From assembly GCF_030010555.1 (NCBI RefSeq), contig NZ_JASCQP010000016.1, positions 30,262-94,261 of the forward strand: a stretch of DNA of 64,000 nt, written 5' to 3'. The DNA is from Halomonas rhizosphaerae (GTDB taxonomy: Bacteria; Pseudomonadota; Gammaproteobacteria; Pseudomonadales; Halomonadaceae). This document shows positions 8,046 through 15,337 of this stretch, in pieces (within the stretch, counting starts at the first letter, position 1; each line of letters starts with the position of its first letter). The position numbers and the translations under genes were made by a program. The notes beneath the pieces are model-generated. The model worked only from the letters and a program-made list of their open reading frames with translations. It was not told where the DNA came from and did not search any database.

Positions 8046-8846
8046 ATGGATGCCATCGCCCTGGGGCCCGTGCTGATCGCGCTGCCGCGCCTCTATGCCT
8101 TCCTCGCCGCCCTGGCCCTGCTGGCGGCCAGCGCCTTCCTGCTCGGCCTGCCCCGGCGCCGCCATGCCCGCTGGTTCAACGGCCTGCTGCTGGCCTGGCT
8201 GGTCGGCGCCCGCCTGGGGCATGGGCTGATGAACCTGGGCACCTATGTCGAGGCGCCCCTGGACATCCTCAAGTTGTGGCAGCCCGGCTACCATGGCCTC
8301 TGGGGCCTGCTGGCCGCGCTGGGCTGGACCGCCTGGTCGCTGCGCGACCGGCTCGGGGCGATGCTGGGCGGCATGGGCCTGGCGCTGGGCGCCTCGCTGC
8401 TGTGGCTGACGCTGGTCACCCTGGCCCCGCTCGGCGGCGGCATGGCCCTGCGCGAGCTGCCCGACCTCGCCCTGGAGAACCTCGACGGCGAAGAGGTGAA
8501 CCTGCAGTCTCTGTCCGGCGAACGGGTGGTGGTCAACCTCTGGGCGACCTGGTGCCCACCCTGCCGTCGCGAGATGCCGCTGCTGGCCGAGGCCGACACC
8601 CGGGAGGGGGTCACCGTGGTGATCGTCAACCAGGGCGAGGAGCTGCTGCAGGTGGTGCGCTACCTCGACGACCAGGGCCTCGACTTCGGCCATGCCCTGC
8701 TCGACCCGCGCCAGCGGCTGATGGTGCTGGCCGAGTCGCCGGGCCTGCCTACCACCCTGCTGTTCGATGGCGAGGGGCGCGCCCTGGATCAGCACGTGGG
8801 GGAGCTCACCCGGGCGCAGCTGTCGACATGGCTGGAGGAGCGCTGA
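8046..8846 (+). CDS. Thioredoxin-like (TlpA/ResA) protein fused to an Lgt-like membrane domain
   Basis: 266 residues in two parts. Residues 1-130 hold four hydrophobic segments with GARLGHGLMN (54-63) and LWQPGYHGLWG (78-88), resembling part of prolipoprotein diacylglyceryl transferase. Residues 135-266 are a TlpA-like thioredoxin fold with WCPPC at 169-173 and the cis-proline GLPTT near 237. The thioredoxin domain should face the periplasm and act in thiol reduction, for example cytochrome c maturation or oxidative-stress repair. It lies between the divergent small membrane gene and rapA. The membrane half is too short for a working Lgt and may only anchor the domain. Confidence 0.85.
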   Translation: MDAIALGPVLIALPRLYAFLAALALLAASAFLLGLPRRRHARWFNGLLLAWLVGARLGHGLMNLGTYVEAPLDILKLWQPGYHGLWGLLAALGWTAWSLRDRLGAMLGGMGLALGASLLWLTLVTLAPLGGGMALRELPDLALENLDGEEVNLQSLSGERVVVNLWATWCPPCRREMPLLAEADTREGVTVVIVNQGEELLQVVRYLDDQGLDFGHALLDPRQRLMVLAESPGLPTTLLFDGEGRALDQHVGELTRAQLSTWLEER

Positions 8847-8960
8847 TCGGAGGGAGTGCTTAAGCCGCGCCGGGCTTTGCTGTAAGATACCGCGCCCTGT
8901 CGCCGCCGGGCCGGGTGTGGCCAGCGGCACCGAACCGATCCCAAGCATCCCCGAGGCACC

Positions 8961-11906
8961 ATGAGCGACTACTCTCCCGGCCAGCGCTGGATCAGCGACG
9001 GCGAGGCCGAACTCGGCCTGGGCACCATCCTCAACGTCGACGCCCGCAGCGTCACCGTGCTCTTCGGCGCCAGTCAGGAAACCCGCACCTACAGCAGCCG
9101 CAATGCCCCCCTGACCCGGGTGGCCTTCGGCGGCGGCGACCGCATCCAGTCCACTGAGGGCTGGCAGATGACCGTCGACGACAGCAAGGAGGTCGGCGGC
9201 CTGATCGTCTACATCGGCGAGGACGACGCCGGCGAACTCTGCGAGCTGCCCGAGGCGCGGCTCGCCGACACCATGCAGTTCGACCAGGCCCGCGACCGCC
9301 TGCTCACCGGCCAGGTCGACCGCAACGACTGGTTCGACCTGCGCTTTCGCACCCTGCACCACTTCCACCGCATCGAGCAGAACCCGGCGCTCGGGCTGGC
9401 CGGCCCGCGCATCGACCTGATCCCCCACCAGCTCTACATCGCCGACGAGGTGGCCCGTCGCCACGCGCCAAGGGTGCTGCTGGCCGACGAGGTGGGGCTG
9501 GGCAAGACCATCGAGGCGGGGCTGATCCTGCATCGCCTGCTGCTCACCGGTCGCGCCGAGCGGGCGCTGATCCTGGTGCCGGCGAGCCTGACCCACCAGT
9601 GGCTGGTGGAGCTGCTGCGCCGCTTCGCCCTCGAGGTCACCCTGCTCGACGAGCAGCAGAGCCAGGCCCACGGCGACGCCAACCCCTTCGAGGCCGGCCA
9701 GCTGGTGCTGGCCAGCCAGGACTGGCTGTTCGCCAACCCCCATCGCCAGCAGCAGGCGCTGGCCTGCGACTGGGACCTGCTGATCGTCGACGAGGCCCAC
9801 CACCTGGACTGGAGCCCGGAACAGAGCGGCCCCGGCTACGCCTGCGTGGGGCGCCTGGCCGCCCAGGTGCCCGGCATCCTGCTGCTCACCGCCACCCCGG
9901 AGCAGATGGGCCTGGAAAGCCACTTCGCCCGCCTGCGCCTGCTCGACCCGGATCGCTACCACAGCCTCGAGGCCTTCCGCGAGGAGGAGCAGCACTACGT
10001 GGAGGTCGCCGAGGCGATCGACGCTCTGGAGCGCCTGCCGGGCGAGGACGCCGACCGCTCGCGGGTCGCCGCGGTGATCGCCGAGCCCGACAGCCTGGCC
10101 CTGCTCGATACCCTGGCCGACCCCGAGCGCGGCGACGACCAGCACGCCGCCGCCCGCGACCAGCTGCGCGACCAGCTGCTGGACCGCCATGGCACCGGCC
10201 GGGTGATGTTCCGCAACAGCCGCCGCCACGTGGGCGGCTTCCCGGAGCGCCGCCTGCACATCGCCGAGCTCGAGGCGCCCTCCTCCTACCGCCGGGTGCT
10301 GCGCCGCCTGGCGCGTGACGAGGACTACCTCGACGAGCTGCTGATCGAGACCGGCCTCGACCATCCCGAGGTGCTGATCTACCCCGATGCCATGTACCGG
10401 GCGCTGACCGACGACCCGCTCAACACCGAGCCCTGGTGGCAGTTCGACCCGCGGGTGACCTGGCTGCTGGAGCGCCTCGCCGACGACGAGGGCGGCTTCG
10501 CCGATGACAAGGTGCTGGTGATCGCCCATGACCGCGAGACCGCCCTGGGCCTGGCCGAGGGACTGCGGGTGCTCGGCGGCTACCAGGCCCCGGTGTTCCA
10601 CGAGGGGCTCTCGCTGGTGGAGCGCGACCGCGCCGCGGCGGCCTTCGCCGACCAGGAGGAGGGCTGCCAGGTGCTGGTCTGCTCGGAGATCGGCTCCGAG
10701 GGGCGCAACTTCCAGTTCTGCCGACACCTGGTGATGTTCGACCTGCCGCTGCACCCCGACCAGCTCGAACAGCGCATCGGCCGGCTCGACCGCATCGGCC
10801 AGCGTTACGCCATCGAGCTGCATGTGCCGGTGTTCGCCGGCAGCCCCGGCGAGAAGCTGCTGCGCTGGTATCACCAGGGCATGGACGCCTTCAGCGCGCC
10901 CCATGGCCTGGGCAGCGAGATCCATGCCGCCTTCGGCGACGCCCTGGCCGACAGCCTGCTCGACGACGAGAGCCTCGAGGAGGTGATCACGGAGACGCGG
11001 GCGCTGTTCGAGGCGCGCCTGGCCGAGCGCGACGCCGGCCGCAACCGCCTGCTGGAGCTCAACGCCTGCCGTCACGAACGCGCCGATGCGGTCATCGAGG
11101 CGATCCGCGAGCTCGACGCCGACAAGGCCCTGACCCGCTACCTGGACCAGGCGCTGGACATCTTCGGCGTCGACAGCCAGGAGCTGGGCGGCGACATCCT
11201 GCACCTGCAGCCGAGCCCGCAGATGCTCGACGGCCTGCCGGGCCTGGTGAAAGGCGAGGAGGGCTTCTCGGCCACCTTCTCCCGCGCCCGCGCGCTGGCC
11301 CGGGACGACGTCCAGCGCCTCTCCTGGGAGCATCCGCTGCTGCGCGAGATGATGGGCCGGATCCTCGACGGCCCCATGGGCAACACCGCCCTGGCGCTGC
11401 TCAGGCACCCGGCGATTCCCGCCGGTCGCCTGATGGTCGAGCTGGTCTTCCGCACCCACTGTCCCGCGCCGAAGCGCCTGCACCTCAACCGCTTCCTGCC
11501 GCCCACCGCGGTGCGCGTGCTGCTCGACGAGTCCGGCGCCAACCTGACCGACAAGATCTCCTTTACCGGCCTTTCCAGGGCGGTGCAGAAGGTCAAGAAG
11601 GCGGTCGCCCGCGACCTGATCAAGAGCCGCCACGACCGGCTGCGCGAGCTGCTCGACGGCGCCGAGACCGAGGCCGAGCGGGAGTTGCCGAGCATCGTCG
11701 AGGCCGCCCAGGTGCGCATGCGGGCCGAGCTCGATGCCGAGCTCAGCCGCCTCGAGGCGCTCTCGCGGCTCAACCCGGCGGTACGCGCCGACGAGCTCGA
11801 GGCGCTGCGCGCCGAGCGTGCCGCTCTGGACGAGGCGATCGAGGGCACCCGGCTACGCCTCGATGCGGTACGGGTGATCGTCACCGTGGGTGACGAGACG
11901 CGCTGA
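8961..11906 (+). CDS. rapA: RNA polymerase-associated ATPase RapA
   Basis: Swi2/Snf2-family ATPase that binds RNA polymerase and helps recycle it after termination. It has 981 residues (E. coli 968). N-terminal Tudor-like domains open with SPGQRWISDGEAELGLG. Walker A LADEVGLGKT begins at about 174 and the DEAH box is at 277-280. The helicase C domain carries SEIGSEGRNFQF and QRIGRLDRIGQ. The C-terminal region ends in a coiled-coil-like charged stretch. The start has the conserved MSDYSPGQRW. It is monocistronic, with a repeat-rich spacer downstream. Confidence 0.97.
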   Translation: MSDYSPGQRWISDGEAELGLGTILNVDARSVTVLFGASQETRTYSSRNAPLTRVAFGGGDRIQSTEGWQMTVDDSKEVGGLIVYIGEDDAGELCELPEARLADTMQFDQARDRLLTGQVDRNDWFDLRFRTLHHFHRIEQNPALGLAGPRIDLIPHQLYIADEVARRHAPRVLLADEVGLGKTIEAGLILHRLLLTGRAERALILVPASLTHQWLVELLRRFALEVTLLDEQQSQAHGDANPFEAGQLVLASQDWLFANPHRQQQALACDWDLLIVDEAHHLDWSPEQSGPGYACVGRLAAQVPGILLLTATPEQMGLESHFARLRLLDPDRYHSLEAFREEEQHYVEVAEAIDALERLPGEDADRSRVAAVIAEPDSLALLDTLADPERGDDQHAAARDQLRDQLLDRHGTGRVMFRNSRRHVGGFPERRLHIAELEAPSSYRRVLRRLARDEDYLDELLIETGLDHPEVLIYPDAMYRALTDDPLNTEPWWQFDPRVTWLLERLADDEGGFADDKVLVIAHDRETALGLAEGLRVLGGYQAPVFHEGLSLVERDRAAAAFADQEEGCQVLVCSEIGSEGRNFQFCRHLVMFDLPLHPDQLEQRIGRLDRIGQRYAIELHVPVFAGSPGEKLLRWYHQGMDAFSAPHGLGSEIHAAFGDALADSLLDDESLEEVITETRALFEARLAERDAGRNRLLELNACRHERADAVIEAIRELDADKALTRYLDQALDIFGVDSQELGGDILHLQPSPQMLDGLPGLVKGEEGFSATFSRARALARDDVQRLSWEHPLLREMMGRILDGPMGNTALALLRHPAIPAGRLMVELVFRTHCPAPKRLHLNRFLPPTAVRVLLDESGANLTDKISFTGLSRAVQKVKKAVARDLIKSRHDRLRELLDGAETEAERELPSIVEAAQVRMRAELDAELSRLEALSRLNPAVRADELEALRAERAALDEAIEGTRLRLDAVRVIVTVGDETR

Positions 11907-11926
11907 CGCCGCGGGTCGGGGCTGAT

Positions 11927-12102
11927 CCGGGGACAGGCCTGCGAGGAGGCGCTGTGAACCCTTCCATGGGCGCTACCGATGCCCTGCTGTGCTCTCGCAT
12001 CCTGCTCCGCTTGCAGGGCCGGTGCTGGCCATCCATGGCCAGCCCGTTCGGAGGAATCCTCCTCACCCCTGGCATAGGACCTCCTCTGCGACCTGTCCCC
12101 GG
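11927..12102. repeat. Long palindromic intergenic element
   Basis: Imperfect 23-bp arms (11927-11949, CCGGGGACAGGCCTGCGAGG core; 12080-12102, its near complement) enclose about 130 bp. Internally there are two smaller palindromes, GCTGGCCATCCATGGCCAGC near 12024-12043 and GAGGAATCCTCCTC near 12051. The whole can fold into a branched structure. I recall very similar sequence between genes of other Halomonas genomes, which would make it a dispersed repeat; this is inference. No ORF with a ribosome-binding site lies inside. Confidence 0.6.
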
Positions 12103-12229
12103 CGCCCCTCGATGCGTTTCGGGAGGTCTTGTAGGCTGGATAAGCCTAAGTCGCAGCCGGAGAGTCATGCCCGGCGCCCTGGCGCTTACCGGTCCAACTT
12201 GGCGGCTTGGCGGCTTGGCCGCTTGGCTG
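12103..12229. repeat. REP-like segment and 8-bp tandem repeats
   Basis: After the palindromic element comes GTAGGCTGGATAAGCCTAAG (around 12130-12150), resembling the REP-like sequences seen in many gammaproteobacterial spacers. Next to the following gene's stop are four 8-bp units (12198-12229: CTTGGCGG twice, CTTGGCCG, CTTGGCTG). No gene is visible. Confidence 0.5.
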
Positions 12230-13135
12230 CTAGCCCAGAATATCGGCCAGGGCCTTTTCCAGCGTCGGGAACCTGAACTCGAAGCCCGCCTCGAGCAGCC
12301 GGGCCGGGCGCATGTCGGCACCGGTCAACAGCAGCCGCGACATCTCGCCGAAGGCGGTCTCCAGGGCAATGGCCGGCACCGGCATCAGGGCGGGACGCCC
12401 CAGCTGCTTGGCCAGGGTGCGGGTGAACTCGGCATTGGTGACGGGATGGGGCGCGCTGCCGTTGAAGGGGCCCTCCAGGTCCTCGCGCTCGAGCAGGAAG
12501 AGGATCGCGCTGACCAGGTCCTCGCGGTGGACCCAGGGCATGAACTGCGTGCCGTCGCCGAAGCGACCGCCCAGCCCCAGCTTGAAGGGCGGCAGCATCT
12601 TCTGCAGGCTGCCGCCGCCGGCATCGAGCACCAGGCCGATGCGCAGCAGGGCCACTCGCACGCCGAAATCCGCCGCCTCCCGGGCGGTGTCCTCCCAGCG
12701 CTTGCAGAGGCGGTGGGCGAACTCGTCATGGGGCGGAGTCTCTTCGGTGACCTCGCGATCGCCCTGGTCGCCGTAGTAGCCCATCGCCGAGGCCGAGACC
12801 ATCACCCGGGGTGTCCGGCCCTGGCTGGCCTGGAGCTGCTCGCAGAGCATCACCAGGTCGCCGGTGACGTTGACCCGGGAATCGATCAGGCGCTTCTTCT
12901 GGTTGTCGCTCCAGCGCCGGGCGGCGATCGACTCGCCGGCCAGGTTGACGATGGCGTCCGGCGGCGTGTCGACGAAGTCCAGCACCGAACGGCGGATATC
13001 GCAGCCCTCCGGCAGGCGGTCGCGCACCTGCTCCGGCTCCCGCGACACCACCAGCAGGCGATGCCCGGCCTCCTTCAGCCGCCGGCAGAGCCGCTGCCCG
13101 ACGAAACCGCTGCCGCCCGTGATCAGCACTCGCAT
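12230..13135 (-). CDS. TIGR01777/YfcH-family NAD-dependent epimerase
   Basis: 301 residues, an extended short-chain dehydrogenase fold with the nucleotide-binding motif TGGSGFVGQ at 6-14, NLAGESIAARRW, and SASAMGYYGDQGD carrying the YYG of the active-site region. The C-terminal DUF1731-like part is present. The physiological substrate of the YfcH family is unknown. The start at ATG 13135 has a GGGAGG ribosome-binding site 8 bases upstream. It is divergent from the FAD oxidoreductase of the light cluster, and the shared upstream region carries the TNTACA direct repeats, so it may be co-regulated. Confidence 0.92.
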   Translation of the reverse strand: MRVLITGGSGFVGQRLCRRLKEAGHRLLVVSREPEQVRDRLPEGCDIRRSVLDFVDTPPDAIVNLAGESIAARRWSDNQKKRLIDSRVNVTGDLVMLCEQLQASQGRTPRVMVSASAMGYYGDQGDREVTEETPPHDEFAHRLCKRWEDTAREAADFGVRVALLRIGLVLDAGGGSLQKMLPPFKLGLGGRFGDGTQFMPWVHREDLVSAILFLLEREDLEGPFNGSAPHPVTNAEFTRTLAKQLGRPALMPVPAIALETAFGEMSRLLLTGADMRPARLLEAGFEFRFPTLEKALADILG

Positions 13136-13163
13136 CCGGAATCCCTCCCAAGCCACCGTGAGT

Positions 13164-13180
13164 TATACAGCCGTTGTACA
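13164..13180. promoter_or_regulatory. Putative operator: two TNTACA half-sites 11 bp apart
   Basis: TATACA (13164-13169) and TGTACA (13175-13180) are direct repeats exactly one helical turn apart, in the 85-bp divergent region between the YfcH-like and FAD oxidoreductase genes. CarH/LitR-type MerR repressors bind 11-bp tandem direct repeats containing a similar ACA core near the -35, and a regulator of this family is encoded 1.2 kb downstream. TTATAC (13163-13168) could itself serve as a -35. Function is inferred. Confidence 0.5.
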
Positions 13181-13220
13181 CTTCTGCTAGTCTAGCGATG
13201 AACGCCGTTGACTGCACGAG

Positions 13221-14285
13221 ATGACCATGCCCCAGCCTCCCGTTTCCACCGCCATCATCGGCGCCGGTATCGCCGGCCTCGCCTGCGGCCAGGCCCTGCG
13301 CGCGGCCGGCCTGCCGGTGCGCCTCTTCGACAAGGGTCGCGGCCCCGGGGGGCGCATGTCCAGCCGACGCCTGCCGGGCGCCGTGGTCGACCTGGGCGCG
13401 CAGTTCTTCAGCGTGCGCGACCCGGCCTTCCGTCGCCGGGTCACCGCCTGGCAGGACGCGGGCCACGTCGCCCCCTGGCCCGAGACCCTCTGGCAGGTGA
13501 GCGAGACGGGCTGGCAGCGTCACCGGGACGACGTCGAGCGTTTCATCGGCACCCCGCGCATGAGTGCCGTGACCCGCCGGCTAGCCGAGGGGCTCGAGGT
13601 CGCCACCGGCACGCGCATCGAGCGCCTCGAATCCCGTGACGGCCATTGGTGGCTGCTGGACCAGCACGACGAGCGCCACGGCCCCTTCGCCCGGGTGGTC
13701 ATCGCCGTACCGACGCCCCAGGCCGCGACGCTGCTGGCCGGGCACGAGCCGGCCCTGGCGGAGGCCTGCGAGGCGGTGATCCAGCGTCCCTGCTGGGCGG
13801 CCTGGGCGCGCTTCGATGCGCCGCTACCGTCCCTGCCGGGGGTCGGTGACGACTGGCAGGCGGTGCGCCTGGACCTCGACCAGGACCGGGCGCCGGCCGC
13901 CGATGCGCTGCGCTTCGTCAGCCGCAACGACCACAAGCCCGGCCGGCACGGCCAGGGCGAGAGCCTCAGCCTGCTGGCGCGACTGGAGTGGAGCGAGGCC
14001 CACCTCGAGCGCGATGCCGAGGCCGTGGCCCGGGCGCTGCTCGACGCCTTCCGAGGGCGCCTGCCACGCGGCGTCGCGCTGCCCGAGCCCACCGACCTGG
14101 GGGCCCACCTCTGGCGCCACGCCCAGCCGGACGTCTTCGCCGGGGGCGAGGCCGTCAACCGCGACTACCGCCGCTCGTCCTCGGGGCTGGCACTGTGCGG
14201 CGACGGCTGGCGCGGGCCCCGGGTCGAGGATGCCTGGCTCTCCGGCCACCATCTCGGCGAGGCCCTGACGGCCGACGCCCCCTGA
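13221..14285 (+). CDS. Renalase-like FAD-dependent oxidoreductase
   Basis: 354 residues. The N-terminal Rossmann motif GAGIAGLACGQALRAAGL (about 14-31) and the downstream FDKGRGPGGRMSSRR element are typical of the renalase/amine-oxidase-like FAD family. The FAD pyrophosphate contact near the C-terminus (LALCGDGWRGPRVEDAWLSG) is present. Substrate unknown. The start at 13221 or the ATG two codons later both lack a strong ribosome-binding site. It heads the light cluster and has the TNTACA repeats about 40-55 bp upstream. Confidence 0.88.
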   Translation: MTMPQPPVSTAIIGAGIAGLACGQALRAAGLPVRLFDKGRGPGGRMSSRRLPGAVVDLGAQFFSVRDPAFRRRVTAWQDAGHVAPWPETLWQVSETGWQRHRDDVERFIGTPRMSAVTRRLAEGLEVATGTRIERLESRDGHWWLLDQHDERHGPFARVVIAVPTPQAATLLAGHEPALAEACEAVIQRPCWAAWARFDAPLPSLPGVGDDWQAVRLDLDQDRAPAADALRFVSRNDHKPGRHGQGESLSLLARLEWSEAHLERDAEAVARALLDAFRGRLPRGVALPEPTDLGAHLWRHAQPDVFAGGEAVNRDYRRSSSGLALCGDGWRGPRVEDAWLSGHHLGEALTADAP

Positions 14286-14308
14286 TCCCATCGCGACTGG
14301 AGACTCCC

Positions 14309-14413
14309 ATGTCCTATGCCCAGATCCTGCTCGCCCACGGCTCCGGCGCCCCGCACTGGCGGGCCCCCTTCCCACACTGCGCCGAGCAGGCAAGGGAGTC
14401 GGCACGCTCATGA
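14309..14413 (+). pseudogene. 34-codon remnant of a CbiX/SirB-like chelatase gene, coupled to merR
   Basis: After a GGAG ribosome-binding site, ATG 14309 opens MSYAQILLAHGSGAPHWRAP, matching the N-terminus of small CbiX-like chelatases (LLAHGS with the metal-binding His, then the WRAPF region). After about 22 matching residues the sequence leaves the family and stops at 14413, where the full protein would run for over 100 residues. The stop overlaps the merR ATG (ATGA). Either the gene lost its 3' end by deletion, or the short ORF is kept as a coupling leader. The family match rests on about 20 residues. Confidence 0.6.
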
Positions 14414-15324
14414 ATGACGAGGCAAGGCGTCCGGCCGACACCCCGCTCTACCCGATCCGCGAGGTCTCCCGGCTGACCGGGGTGAACTCCGTCACCCTGC
14501 GCGCCTGGGAGCGACGCTACGGCCTGATCAAGCCGCAGCGAACCCCCAAGGGGCACCGCCTCTATGCGCGCGAGGATATCGAGCGCGTCGAGCGCATCCT
14601 GCAGTGGCTGAATCGCGGGGTGCCGGTCAGCCAGGTCCGCGAACTGCTCGACCAGCCGGAGACCGCGGAGGCCCCGGCGCCGGCGGCCGGTGATTGGCCC
14701 GGCCAGCGTCGCCTGCTGGTGAGCGCCGTGCAGGCCCTGGACCTGACGCGCCTGGAGGAGCTATTCAACCAGTCGCTGGCGCTCTACCCGGTGCCGACCT
14801 GCCTGGCCGAGCTCTGGCAGCCGGTGGTCCGTCAGCTCGAGGAGGGCTGGGGGGAGCAGCTGGGCGACGTGCTGCAGCGCCGCACCCTGGAGACCTTCCT
14901 GCGCACCCGCATCGGCACCCGGCTCCTGCATGCCAACCGGCTGGGCAGGGGACCGACGCTGCTGGTCGCGCCCCTGCCCGACGACCCGTCCCCGCTGTGG
15001 GTGCTGCTCACGGCCCTGGCCGCCAGCGACCGCGGCTATCGGGTGCACCTCTTCGACGCCCCGCTGCCCTGCAGCGAACTTCCGCTGGCGGTGGAACGCT
15101 TCCAGGCGACGGCCCTGCTGCTGGCCAGCGGCAAGGCCGAGAAGGCCGAGCTGGTAAGGCGCCAGCTGCCGCGCCTCGCCGAGCAGCTCGAGGTGCCGCT
15201 GATGGCCTGCGGTCCCATGGCCCGCATCCGCGAGGCCGACCTGGAAGAGACCCGGGTGGAGCTGCTGGGCGATGACCTTGGCGAGGCCATGGAGCGCCTC
15301 CAGGCCCACCTTCCCGTGCGCTGA
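14410..15324 (+). CDS. MerR-family regulator of the LitR/CarH type, cobalamin motif lost
   Basis: 304 residues. A MerR winged helix-turn-helix (about 14-81: YPIREVSRLTGVNSVTLRAW ... RRYGLIKPQR) is followed by a linker, a four-helix segment (about 103-175) and a Rossmann-like domain (about 182-300), the layout of B12-dependent photoreceptor repressors. The helix motif W-x9-EH reads W147-x9-RR, and the loop expected to carry the cobalt-ligand His reads DDPSPLW (191-197) with Ser in its place. It therefore probably does not bind adenosylcobalamin, like the class II LitR/PplR proteins of Pseudomonas putida, which work with a separate short-LOV photosensor. It precedes phrB by 13 bp. Confidence 0.88.
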   Translation: MNDEARRPADTPLYPIREVSRLTGVNSVTLRAWERRYGLIKPQRTPKGHRLYAREDIERVERILQWLNRGVPVSQVRELLDQPETAEAPAPAAGDWPGQRRLLVSAVQALDLTRLEELFNQSLALYPVPTCLAELWQPVVRQLEEGWGEQLGDVLQRRTLETFLRTRIGTRLLHANRLGRGPTLLVAPLPDDPSPLWVLLTALAASDRGYRVHLFDAPLPCSELPLAVERFQATALLLASGKAEKAELVRRQLPRLAEQLEVPLMACGPMARIREADLEETRVELLGDDLGEAMERLQAHLPVR

Positions 15325-15337
15325 ACCGGAGCCGTCC

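Noticed and set aside
7860..11633. 1257-codon open frame on the minus strand opposite rapA
   Set aside because: A shadow of GC-rich codon bias: low-complexity His/Gln/Ala/Gly composition, no domain, and it fully overlaps the well-supported rapA.
13221..14441. Long minus-strand frames across the FAD oxidoreductase (13520-14158, 13824-14441)
   Set aside because: Antisense shadows without domain features.
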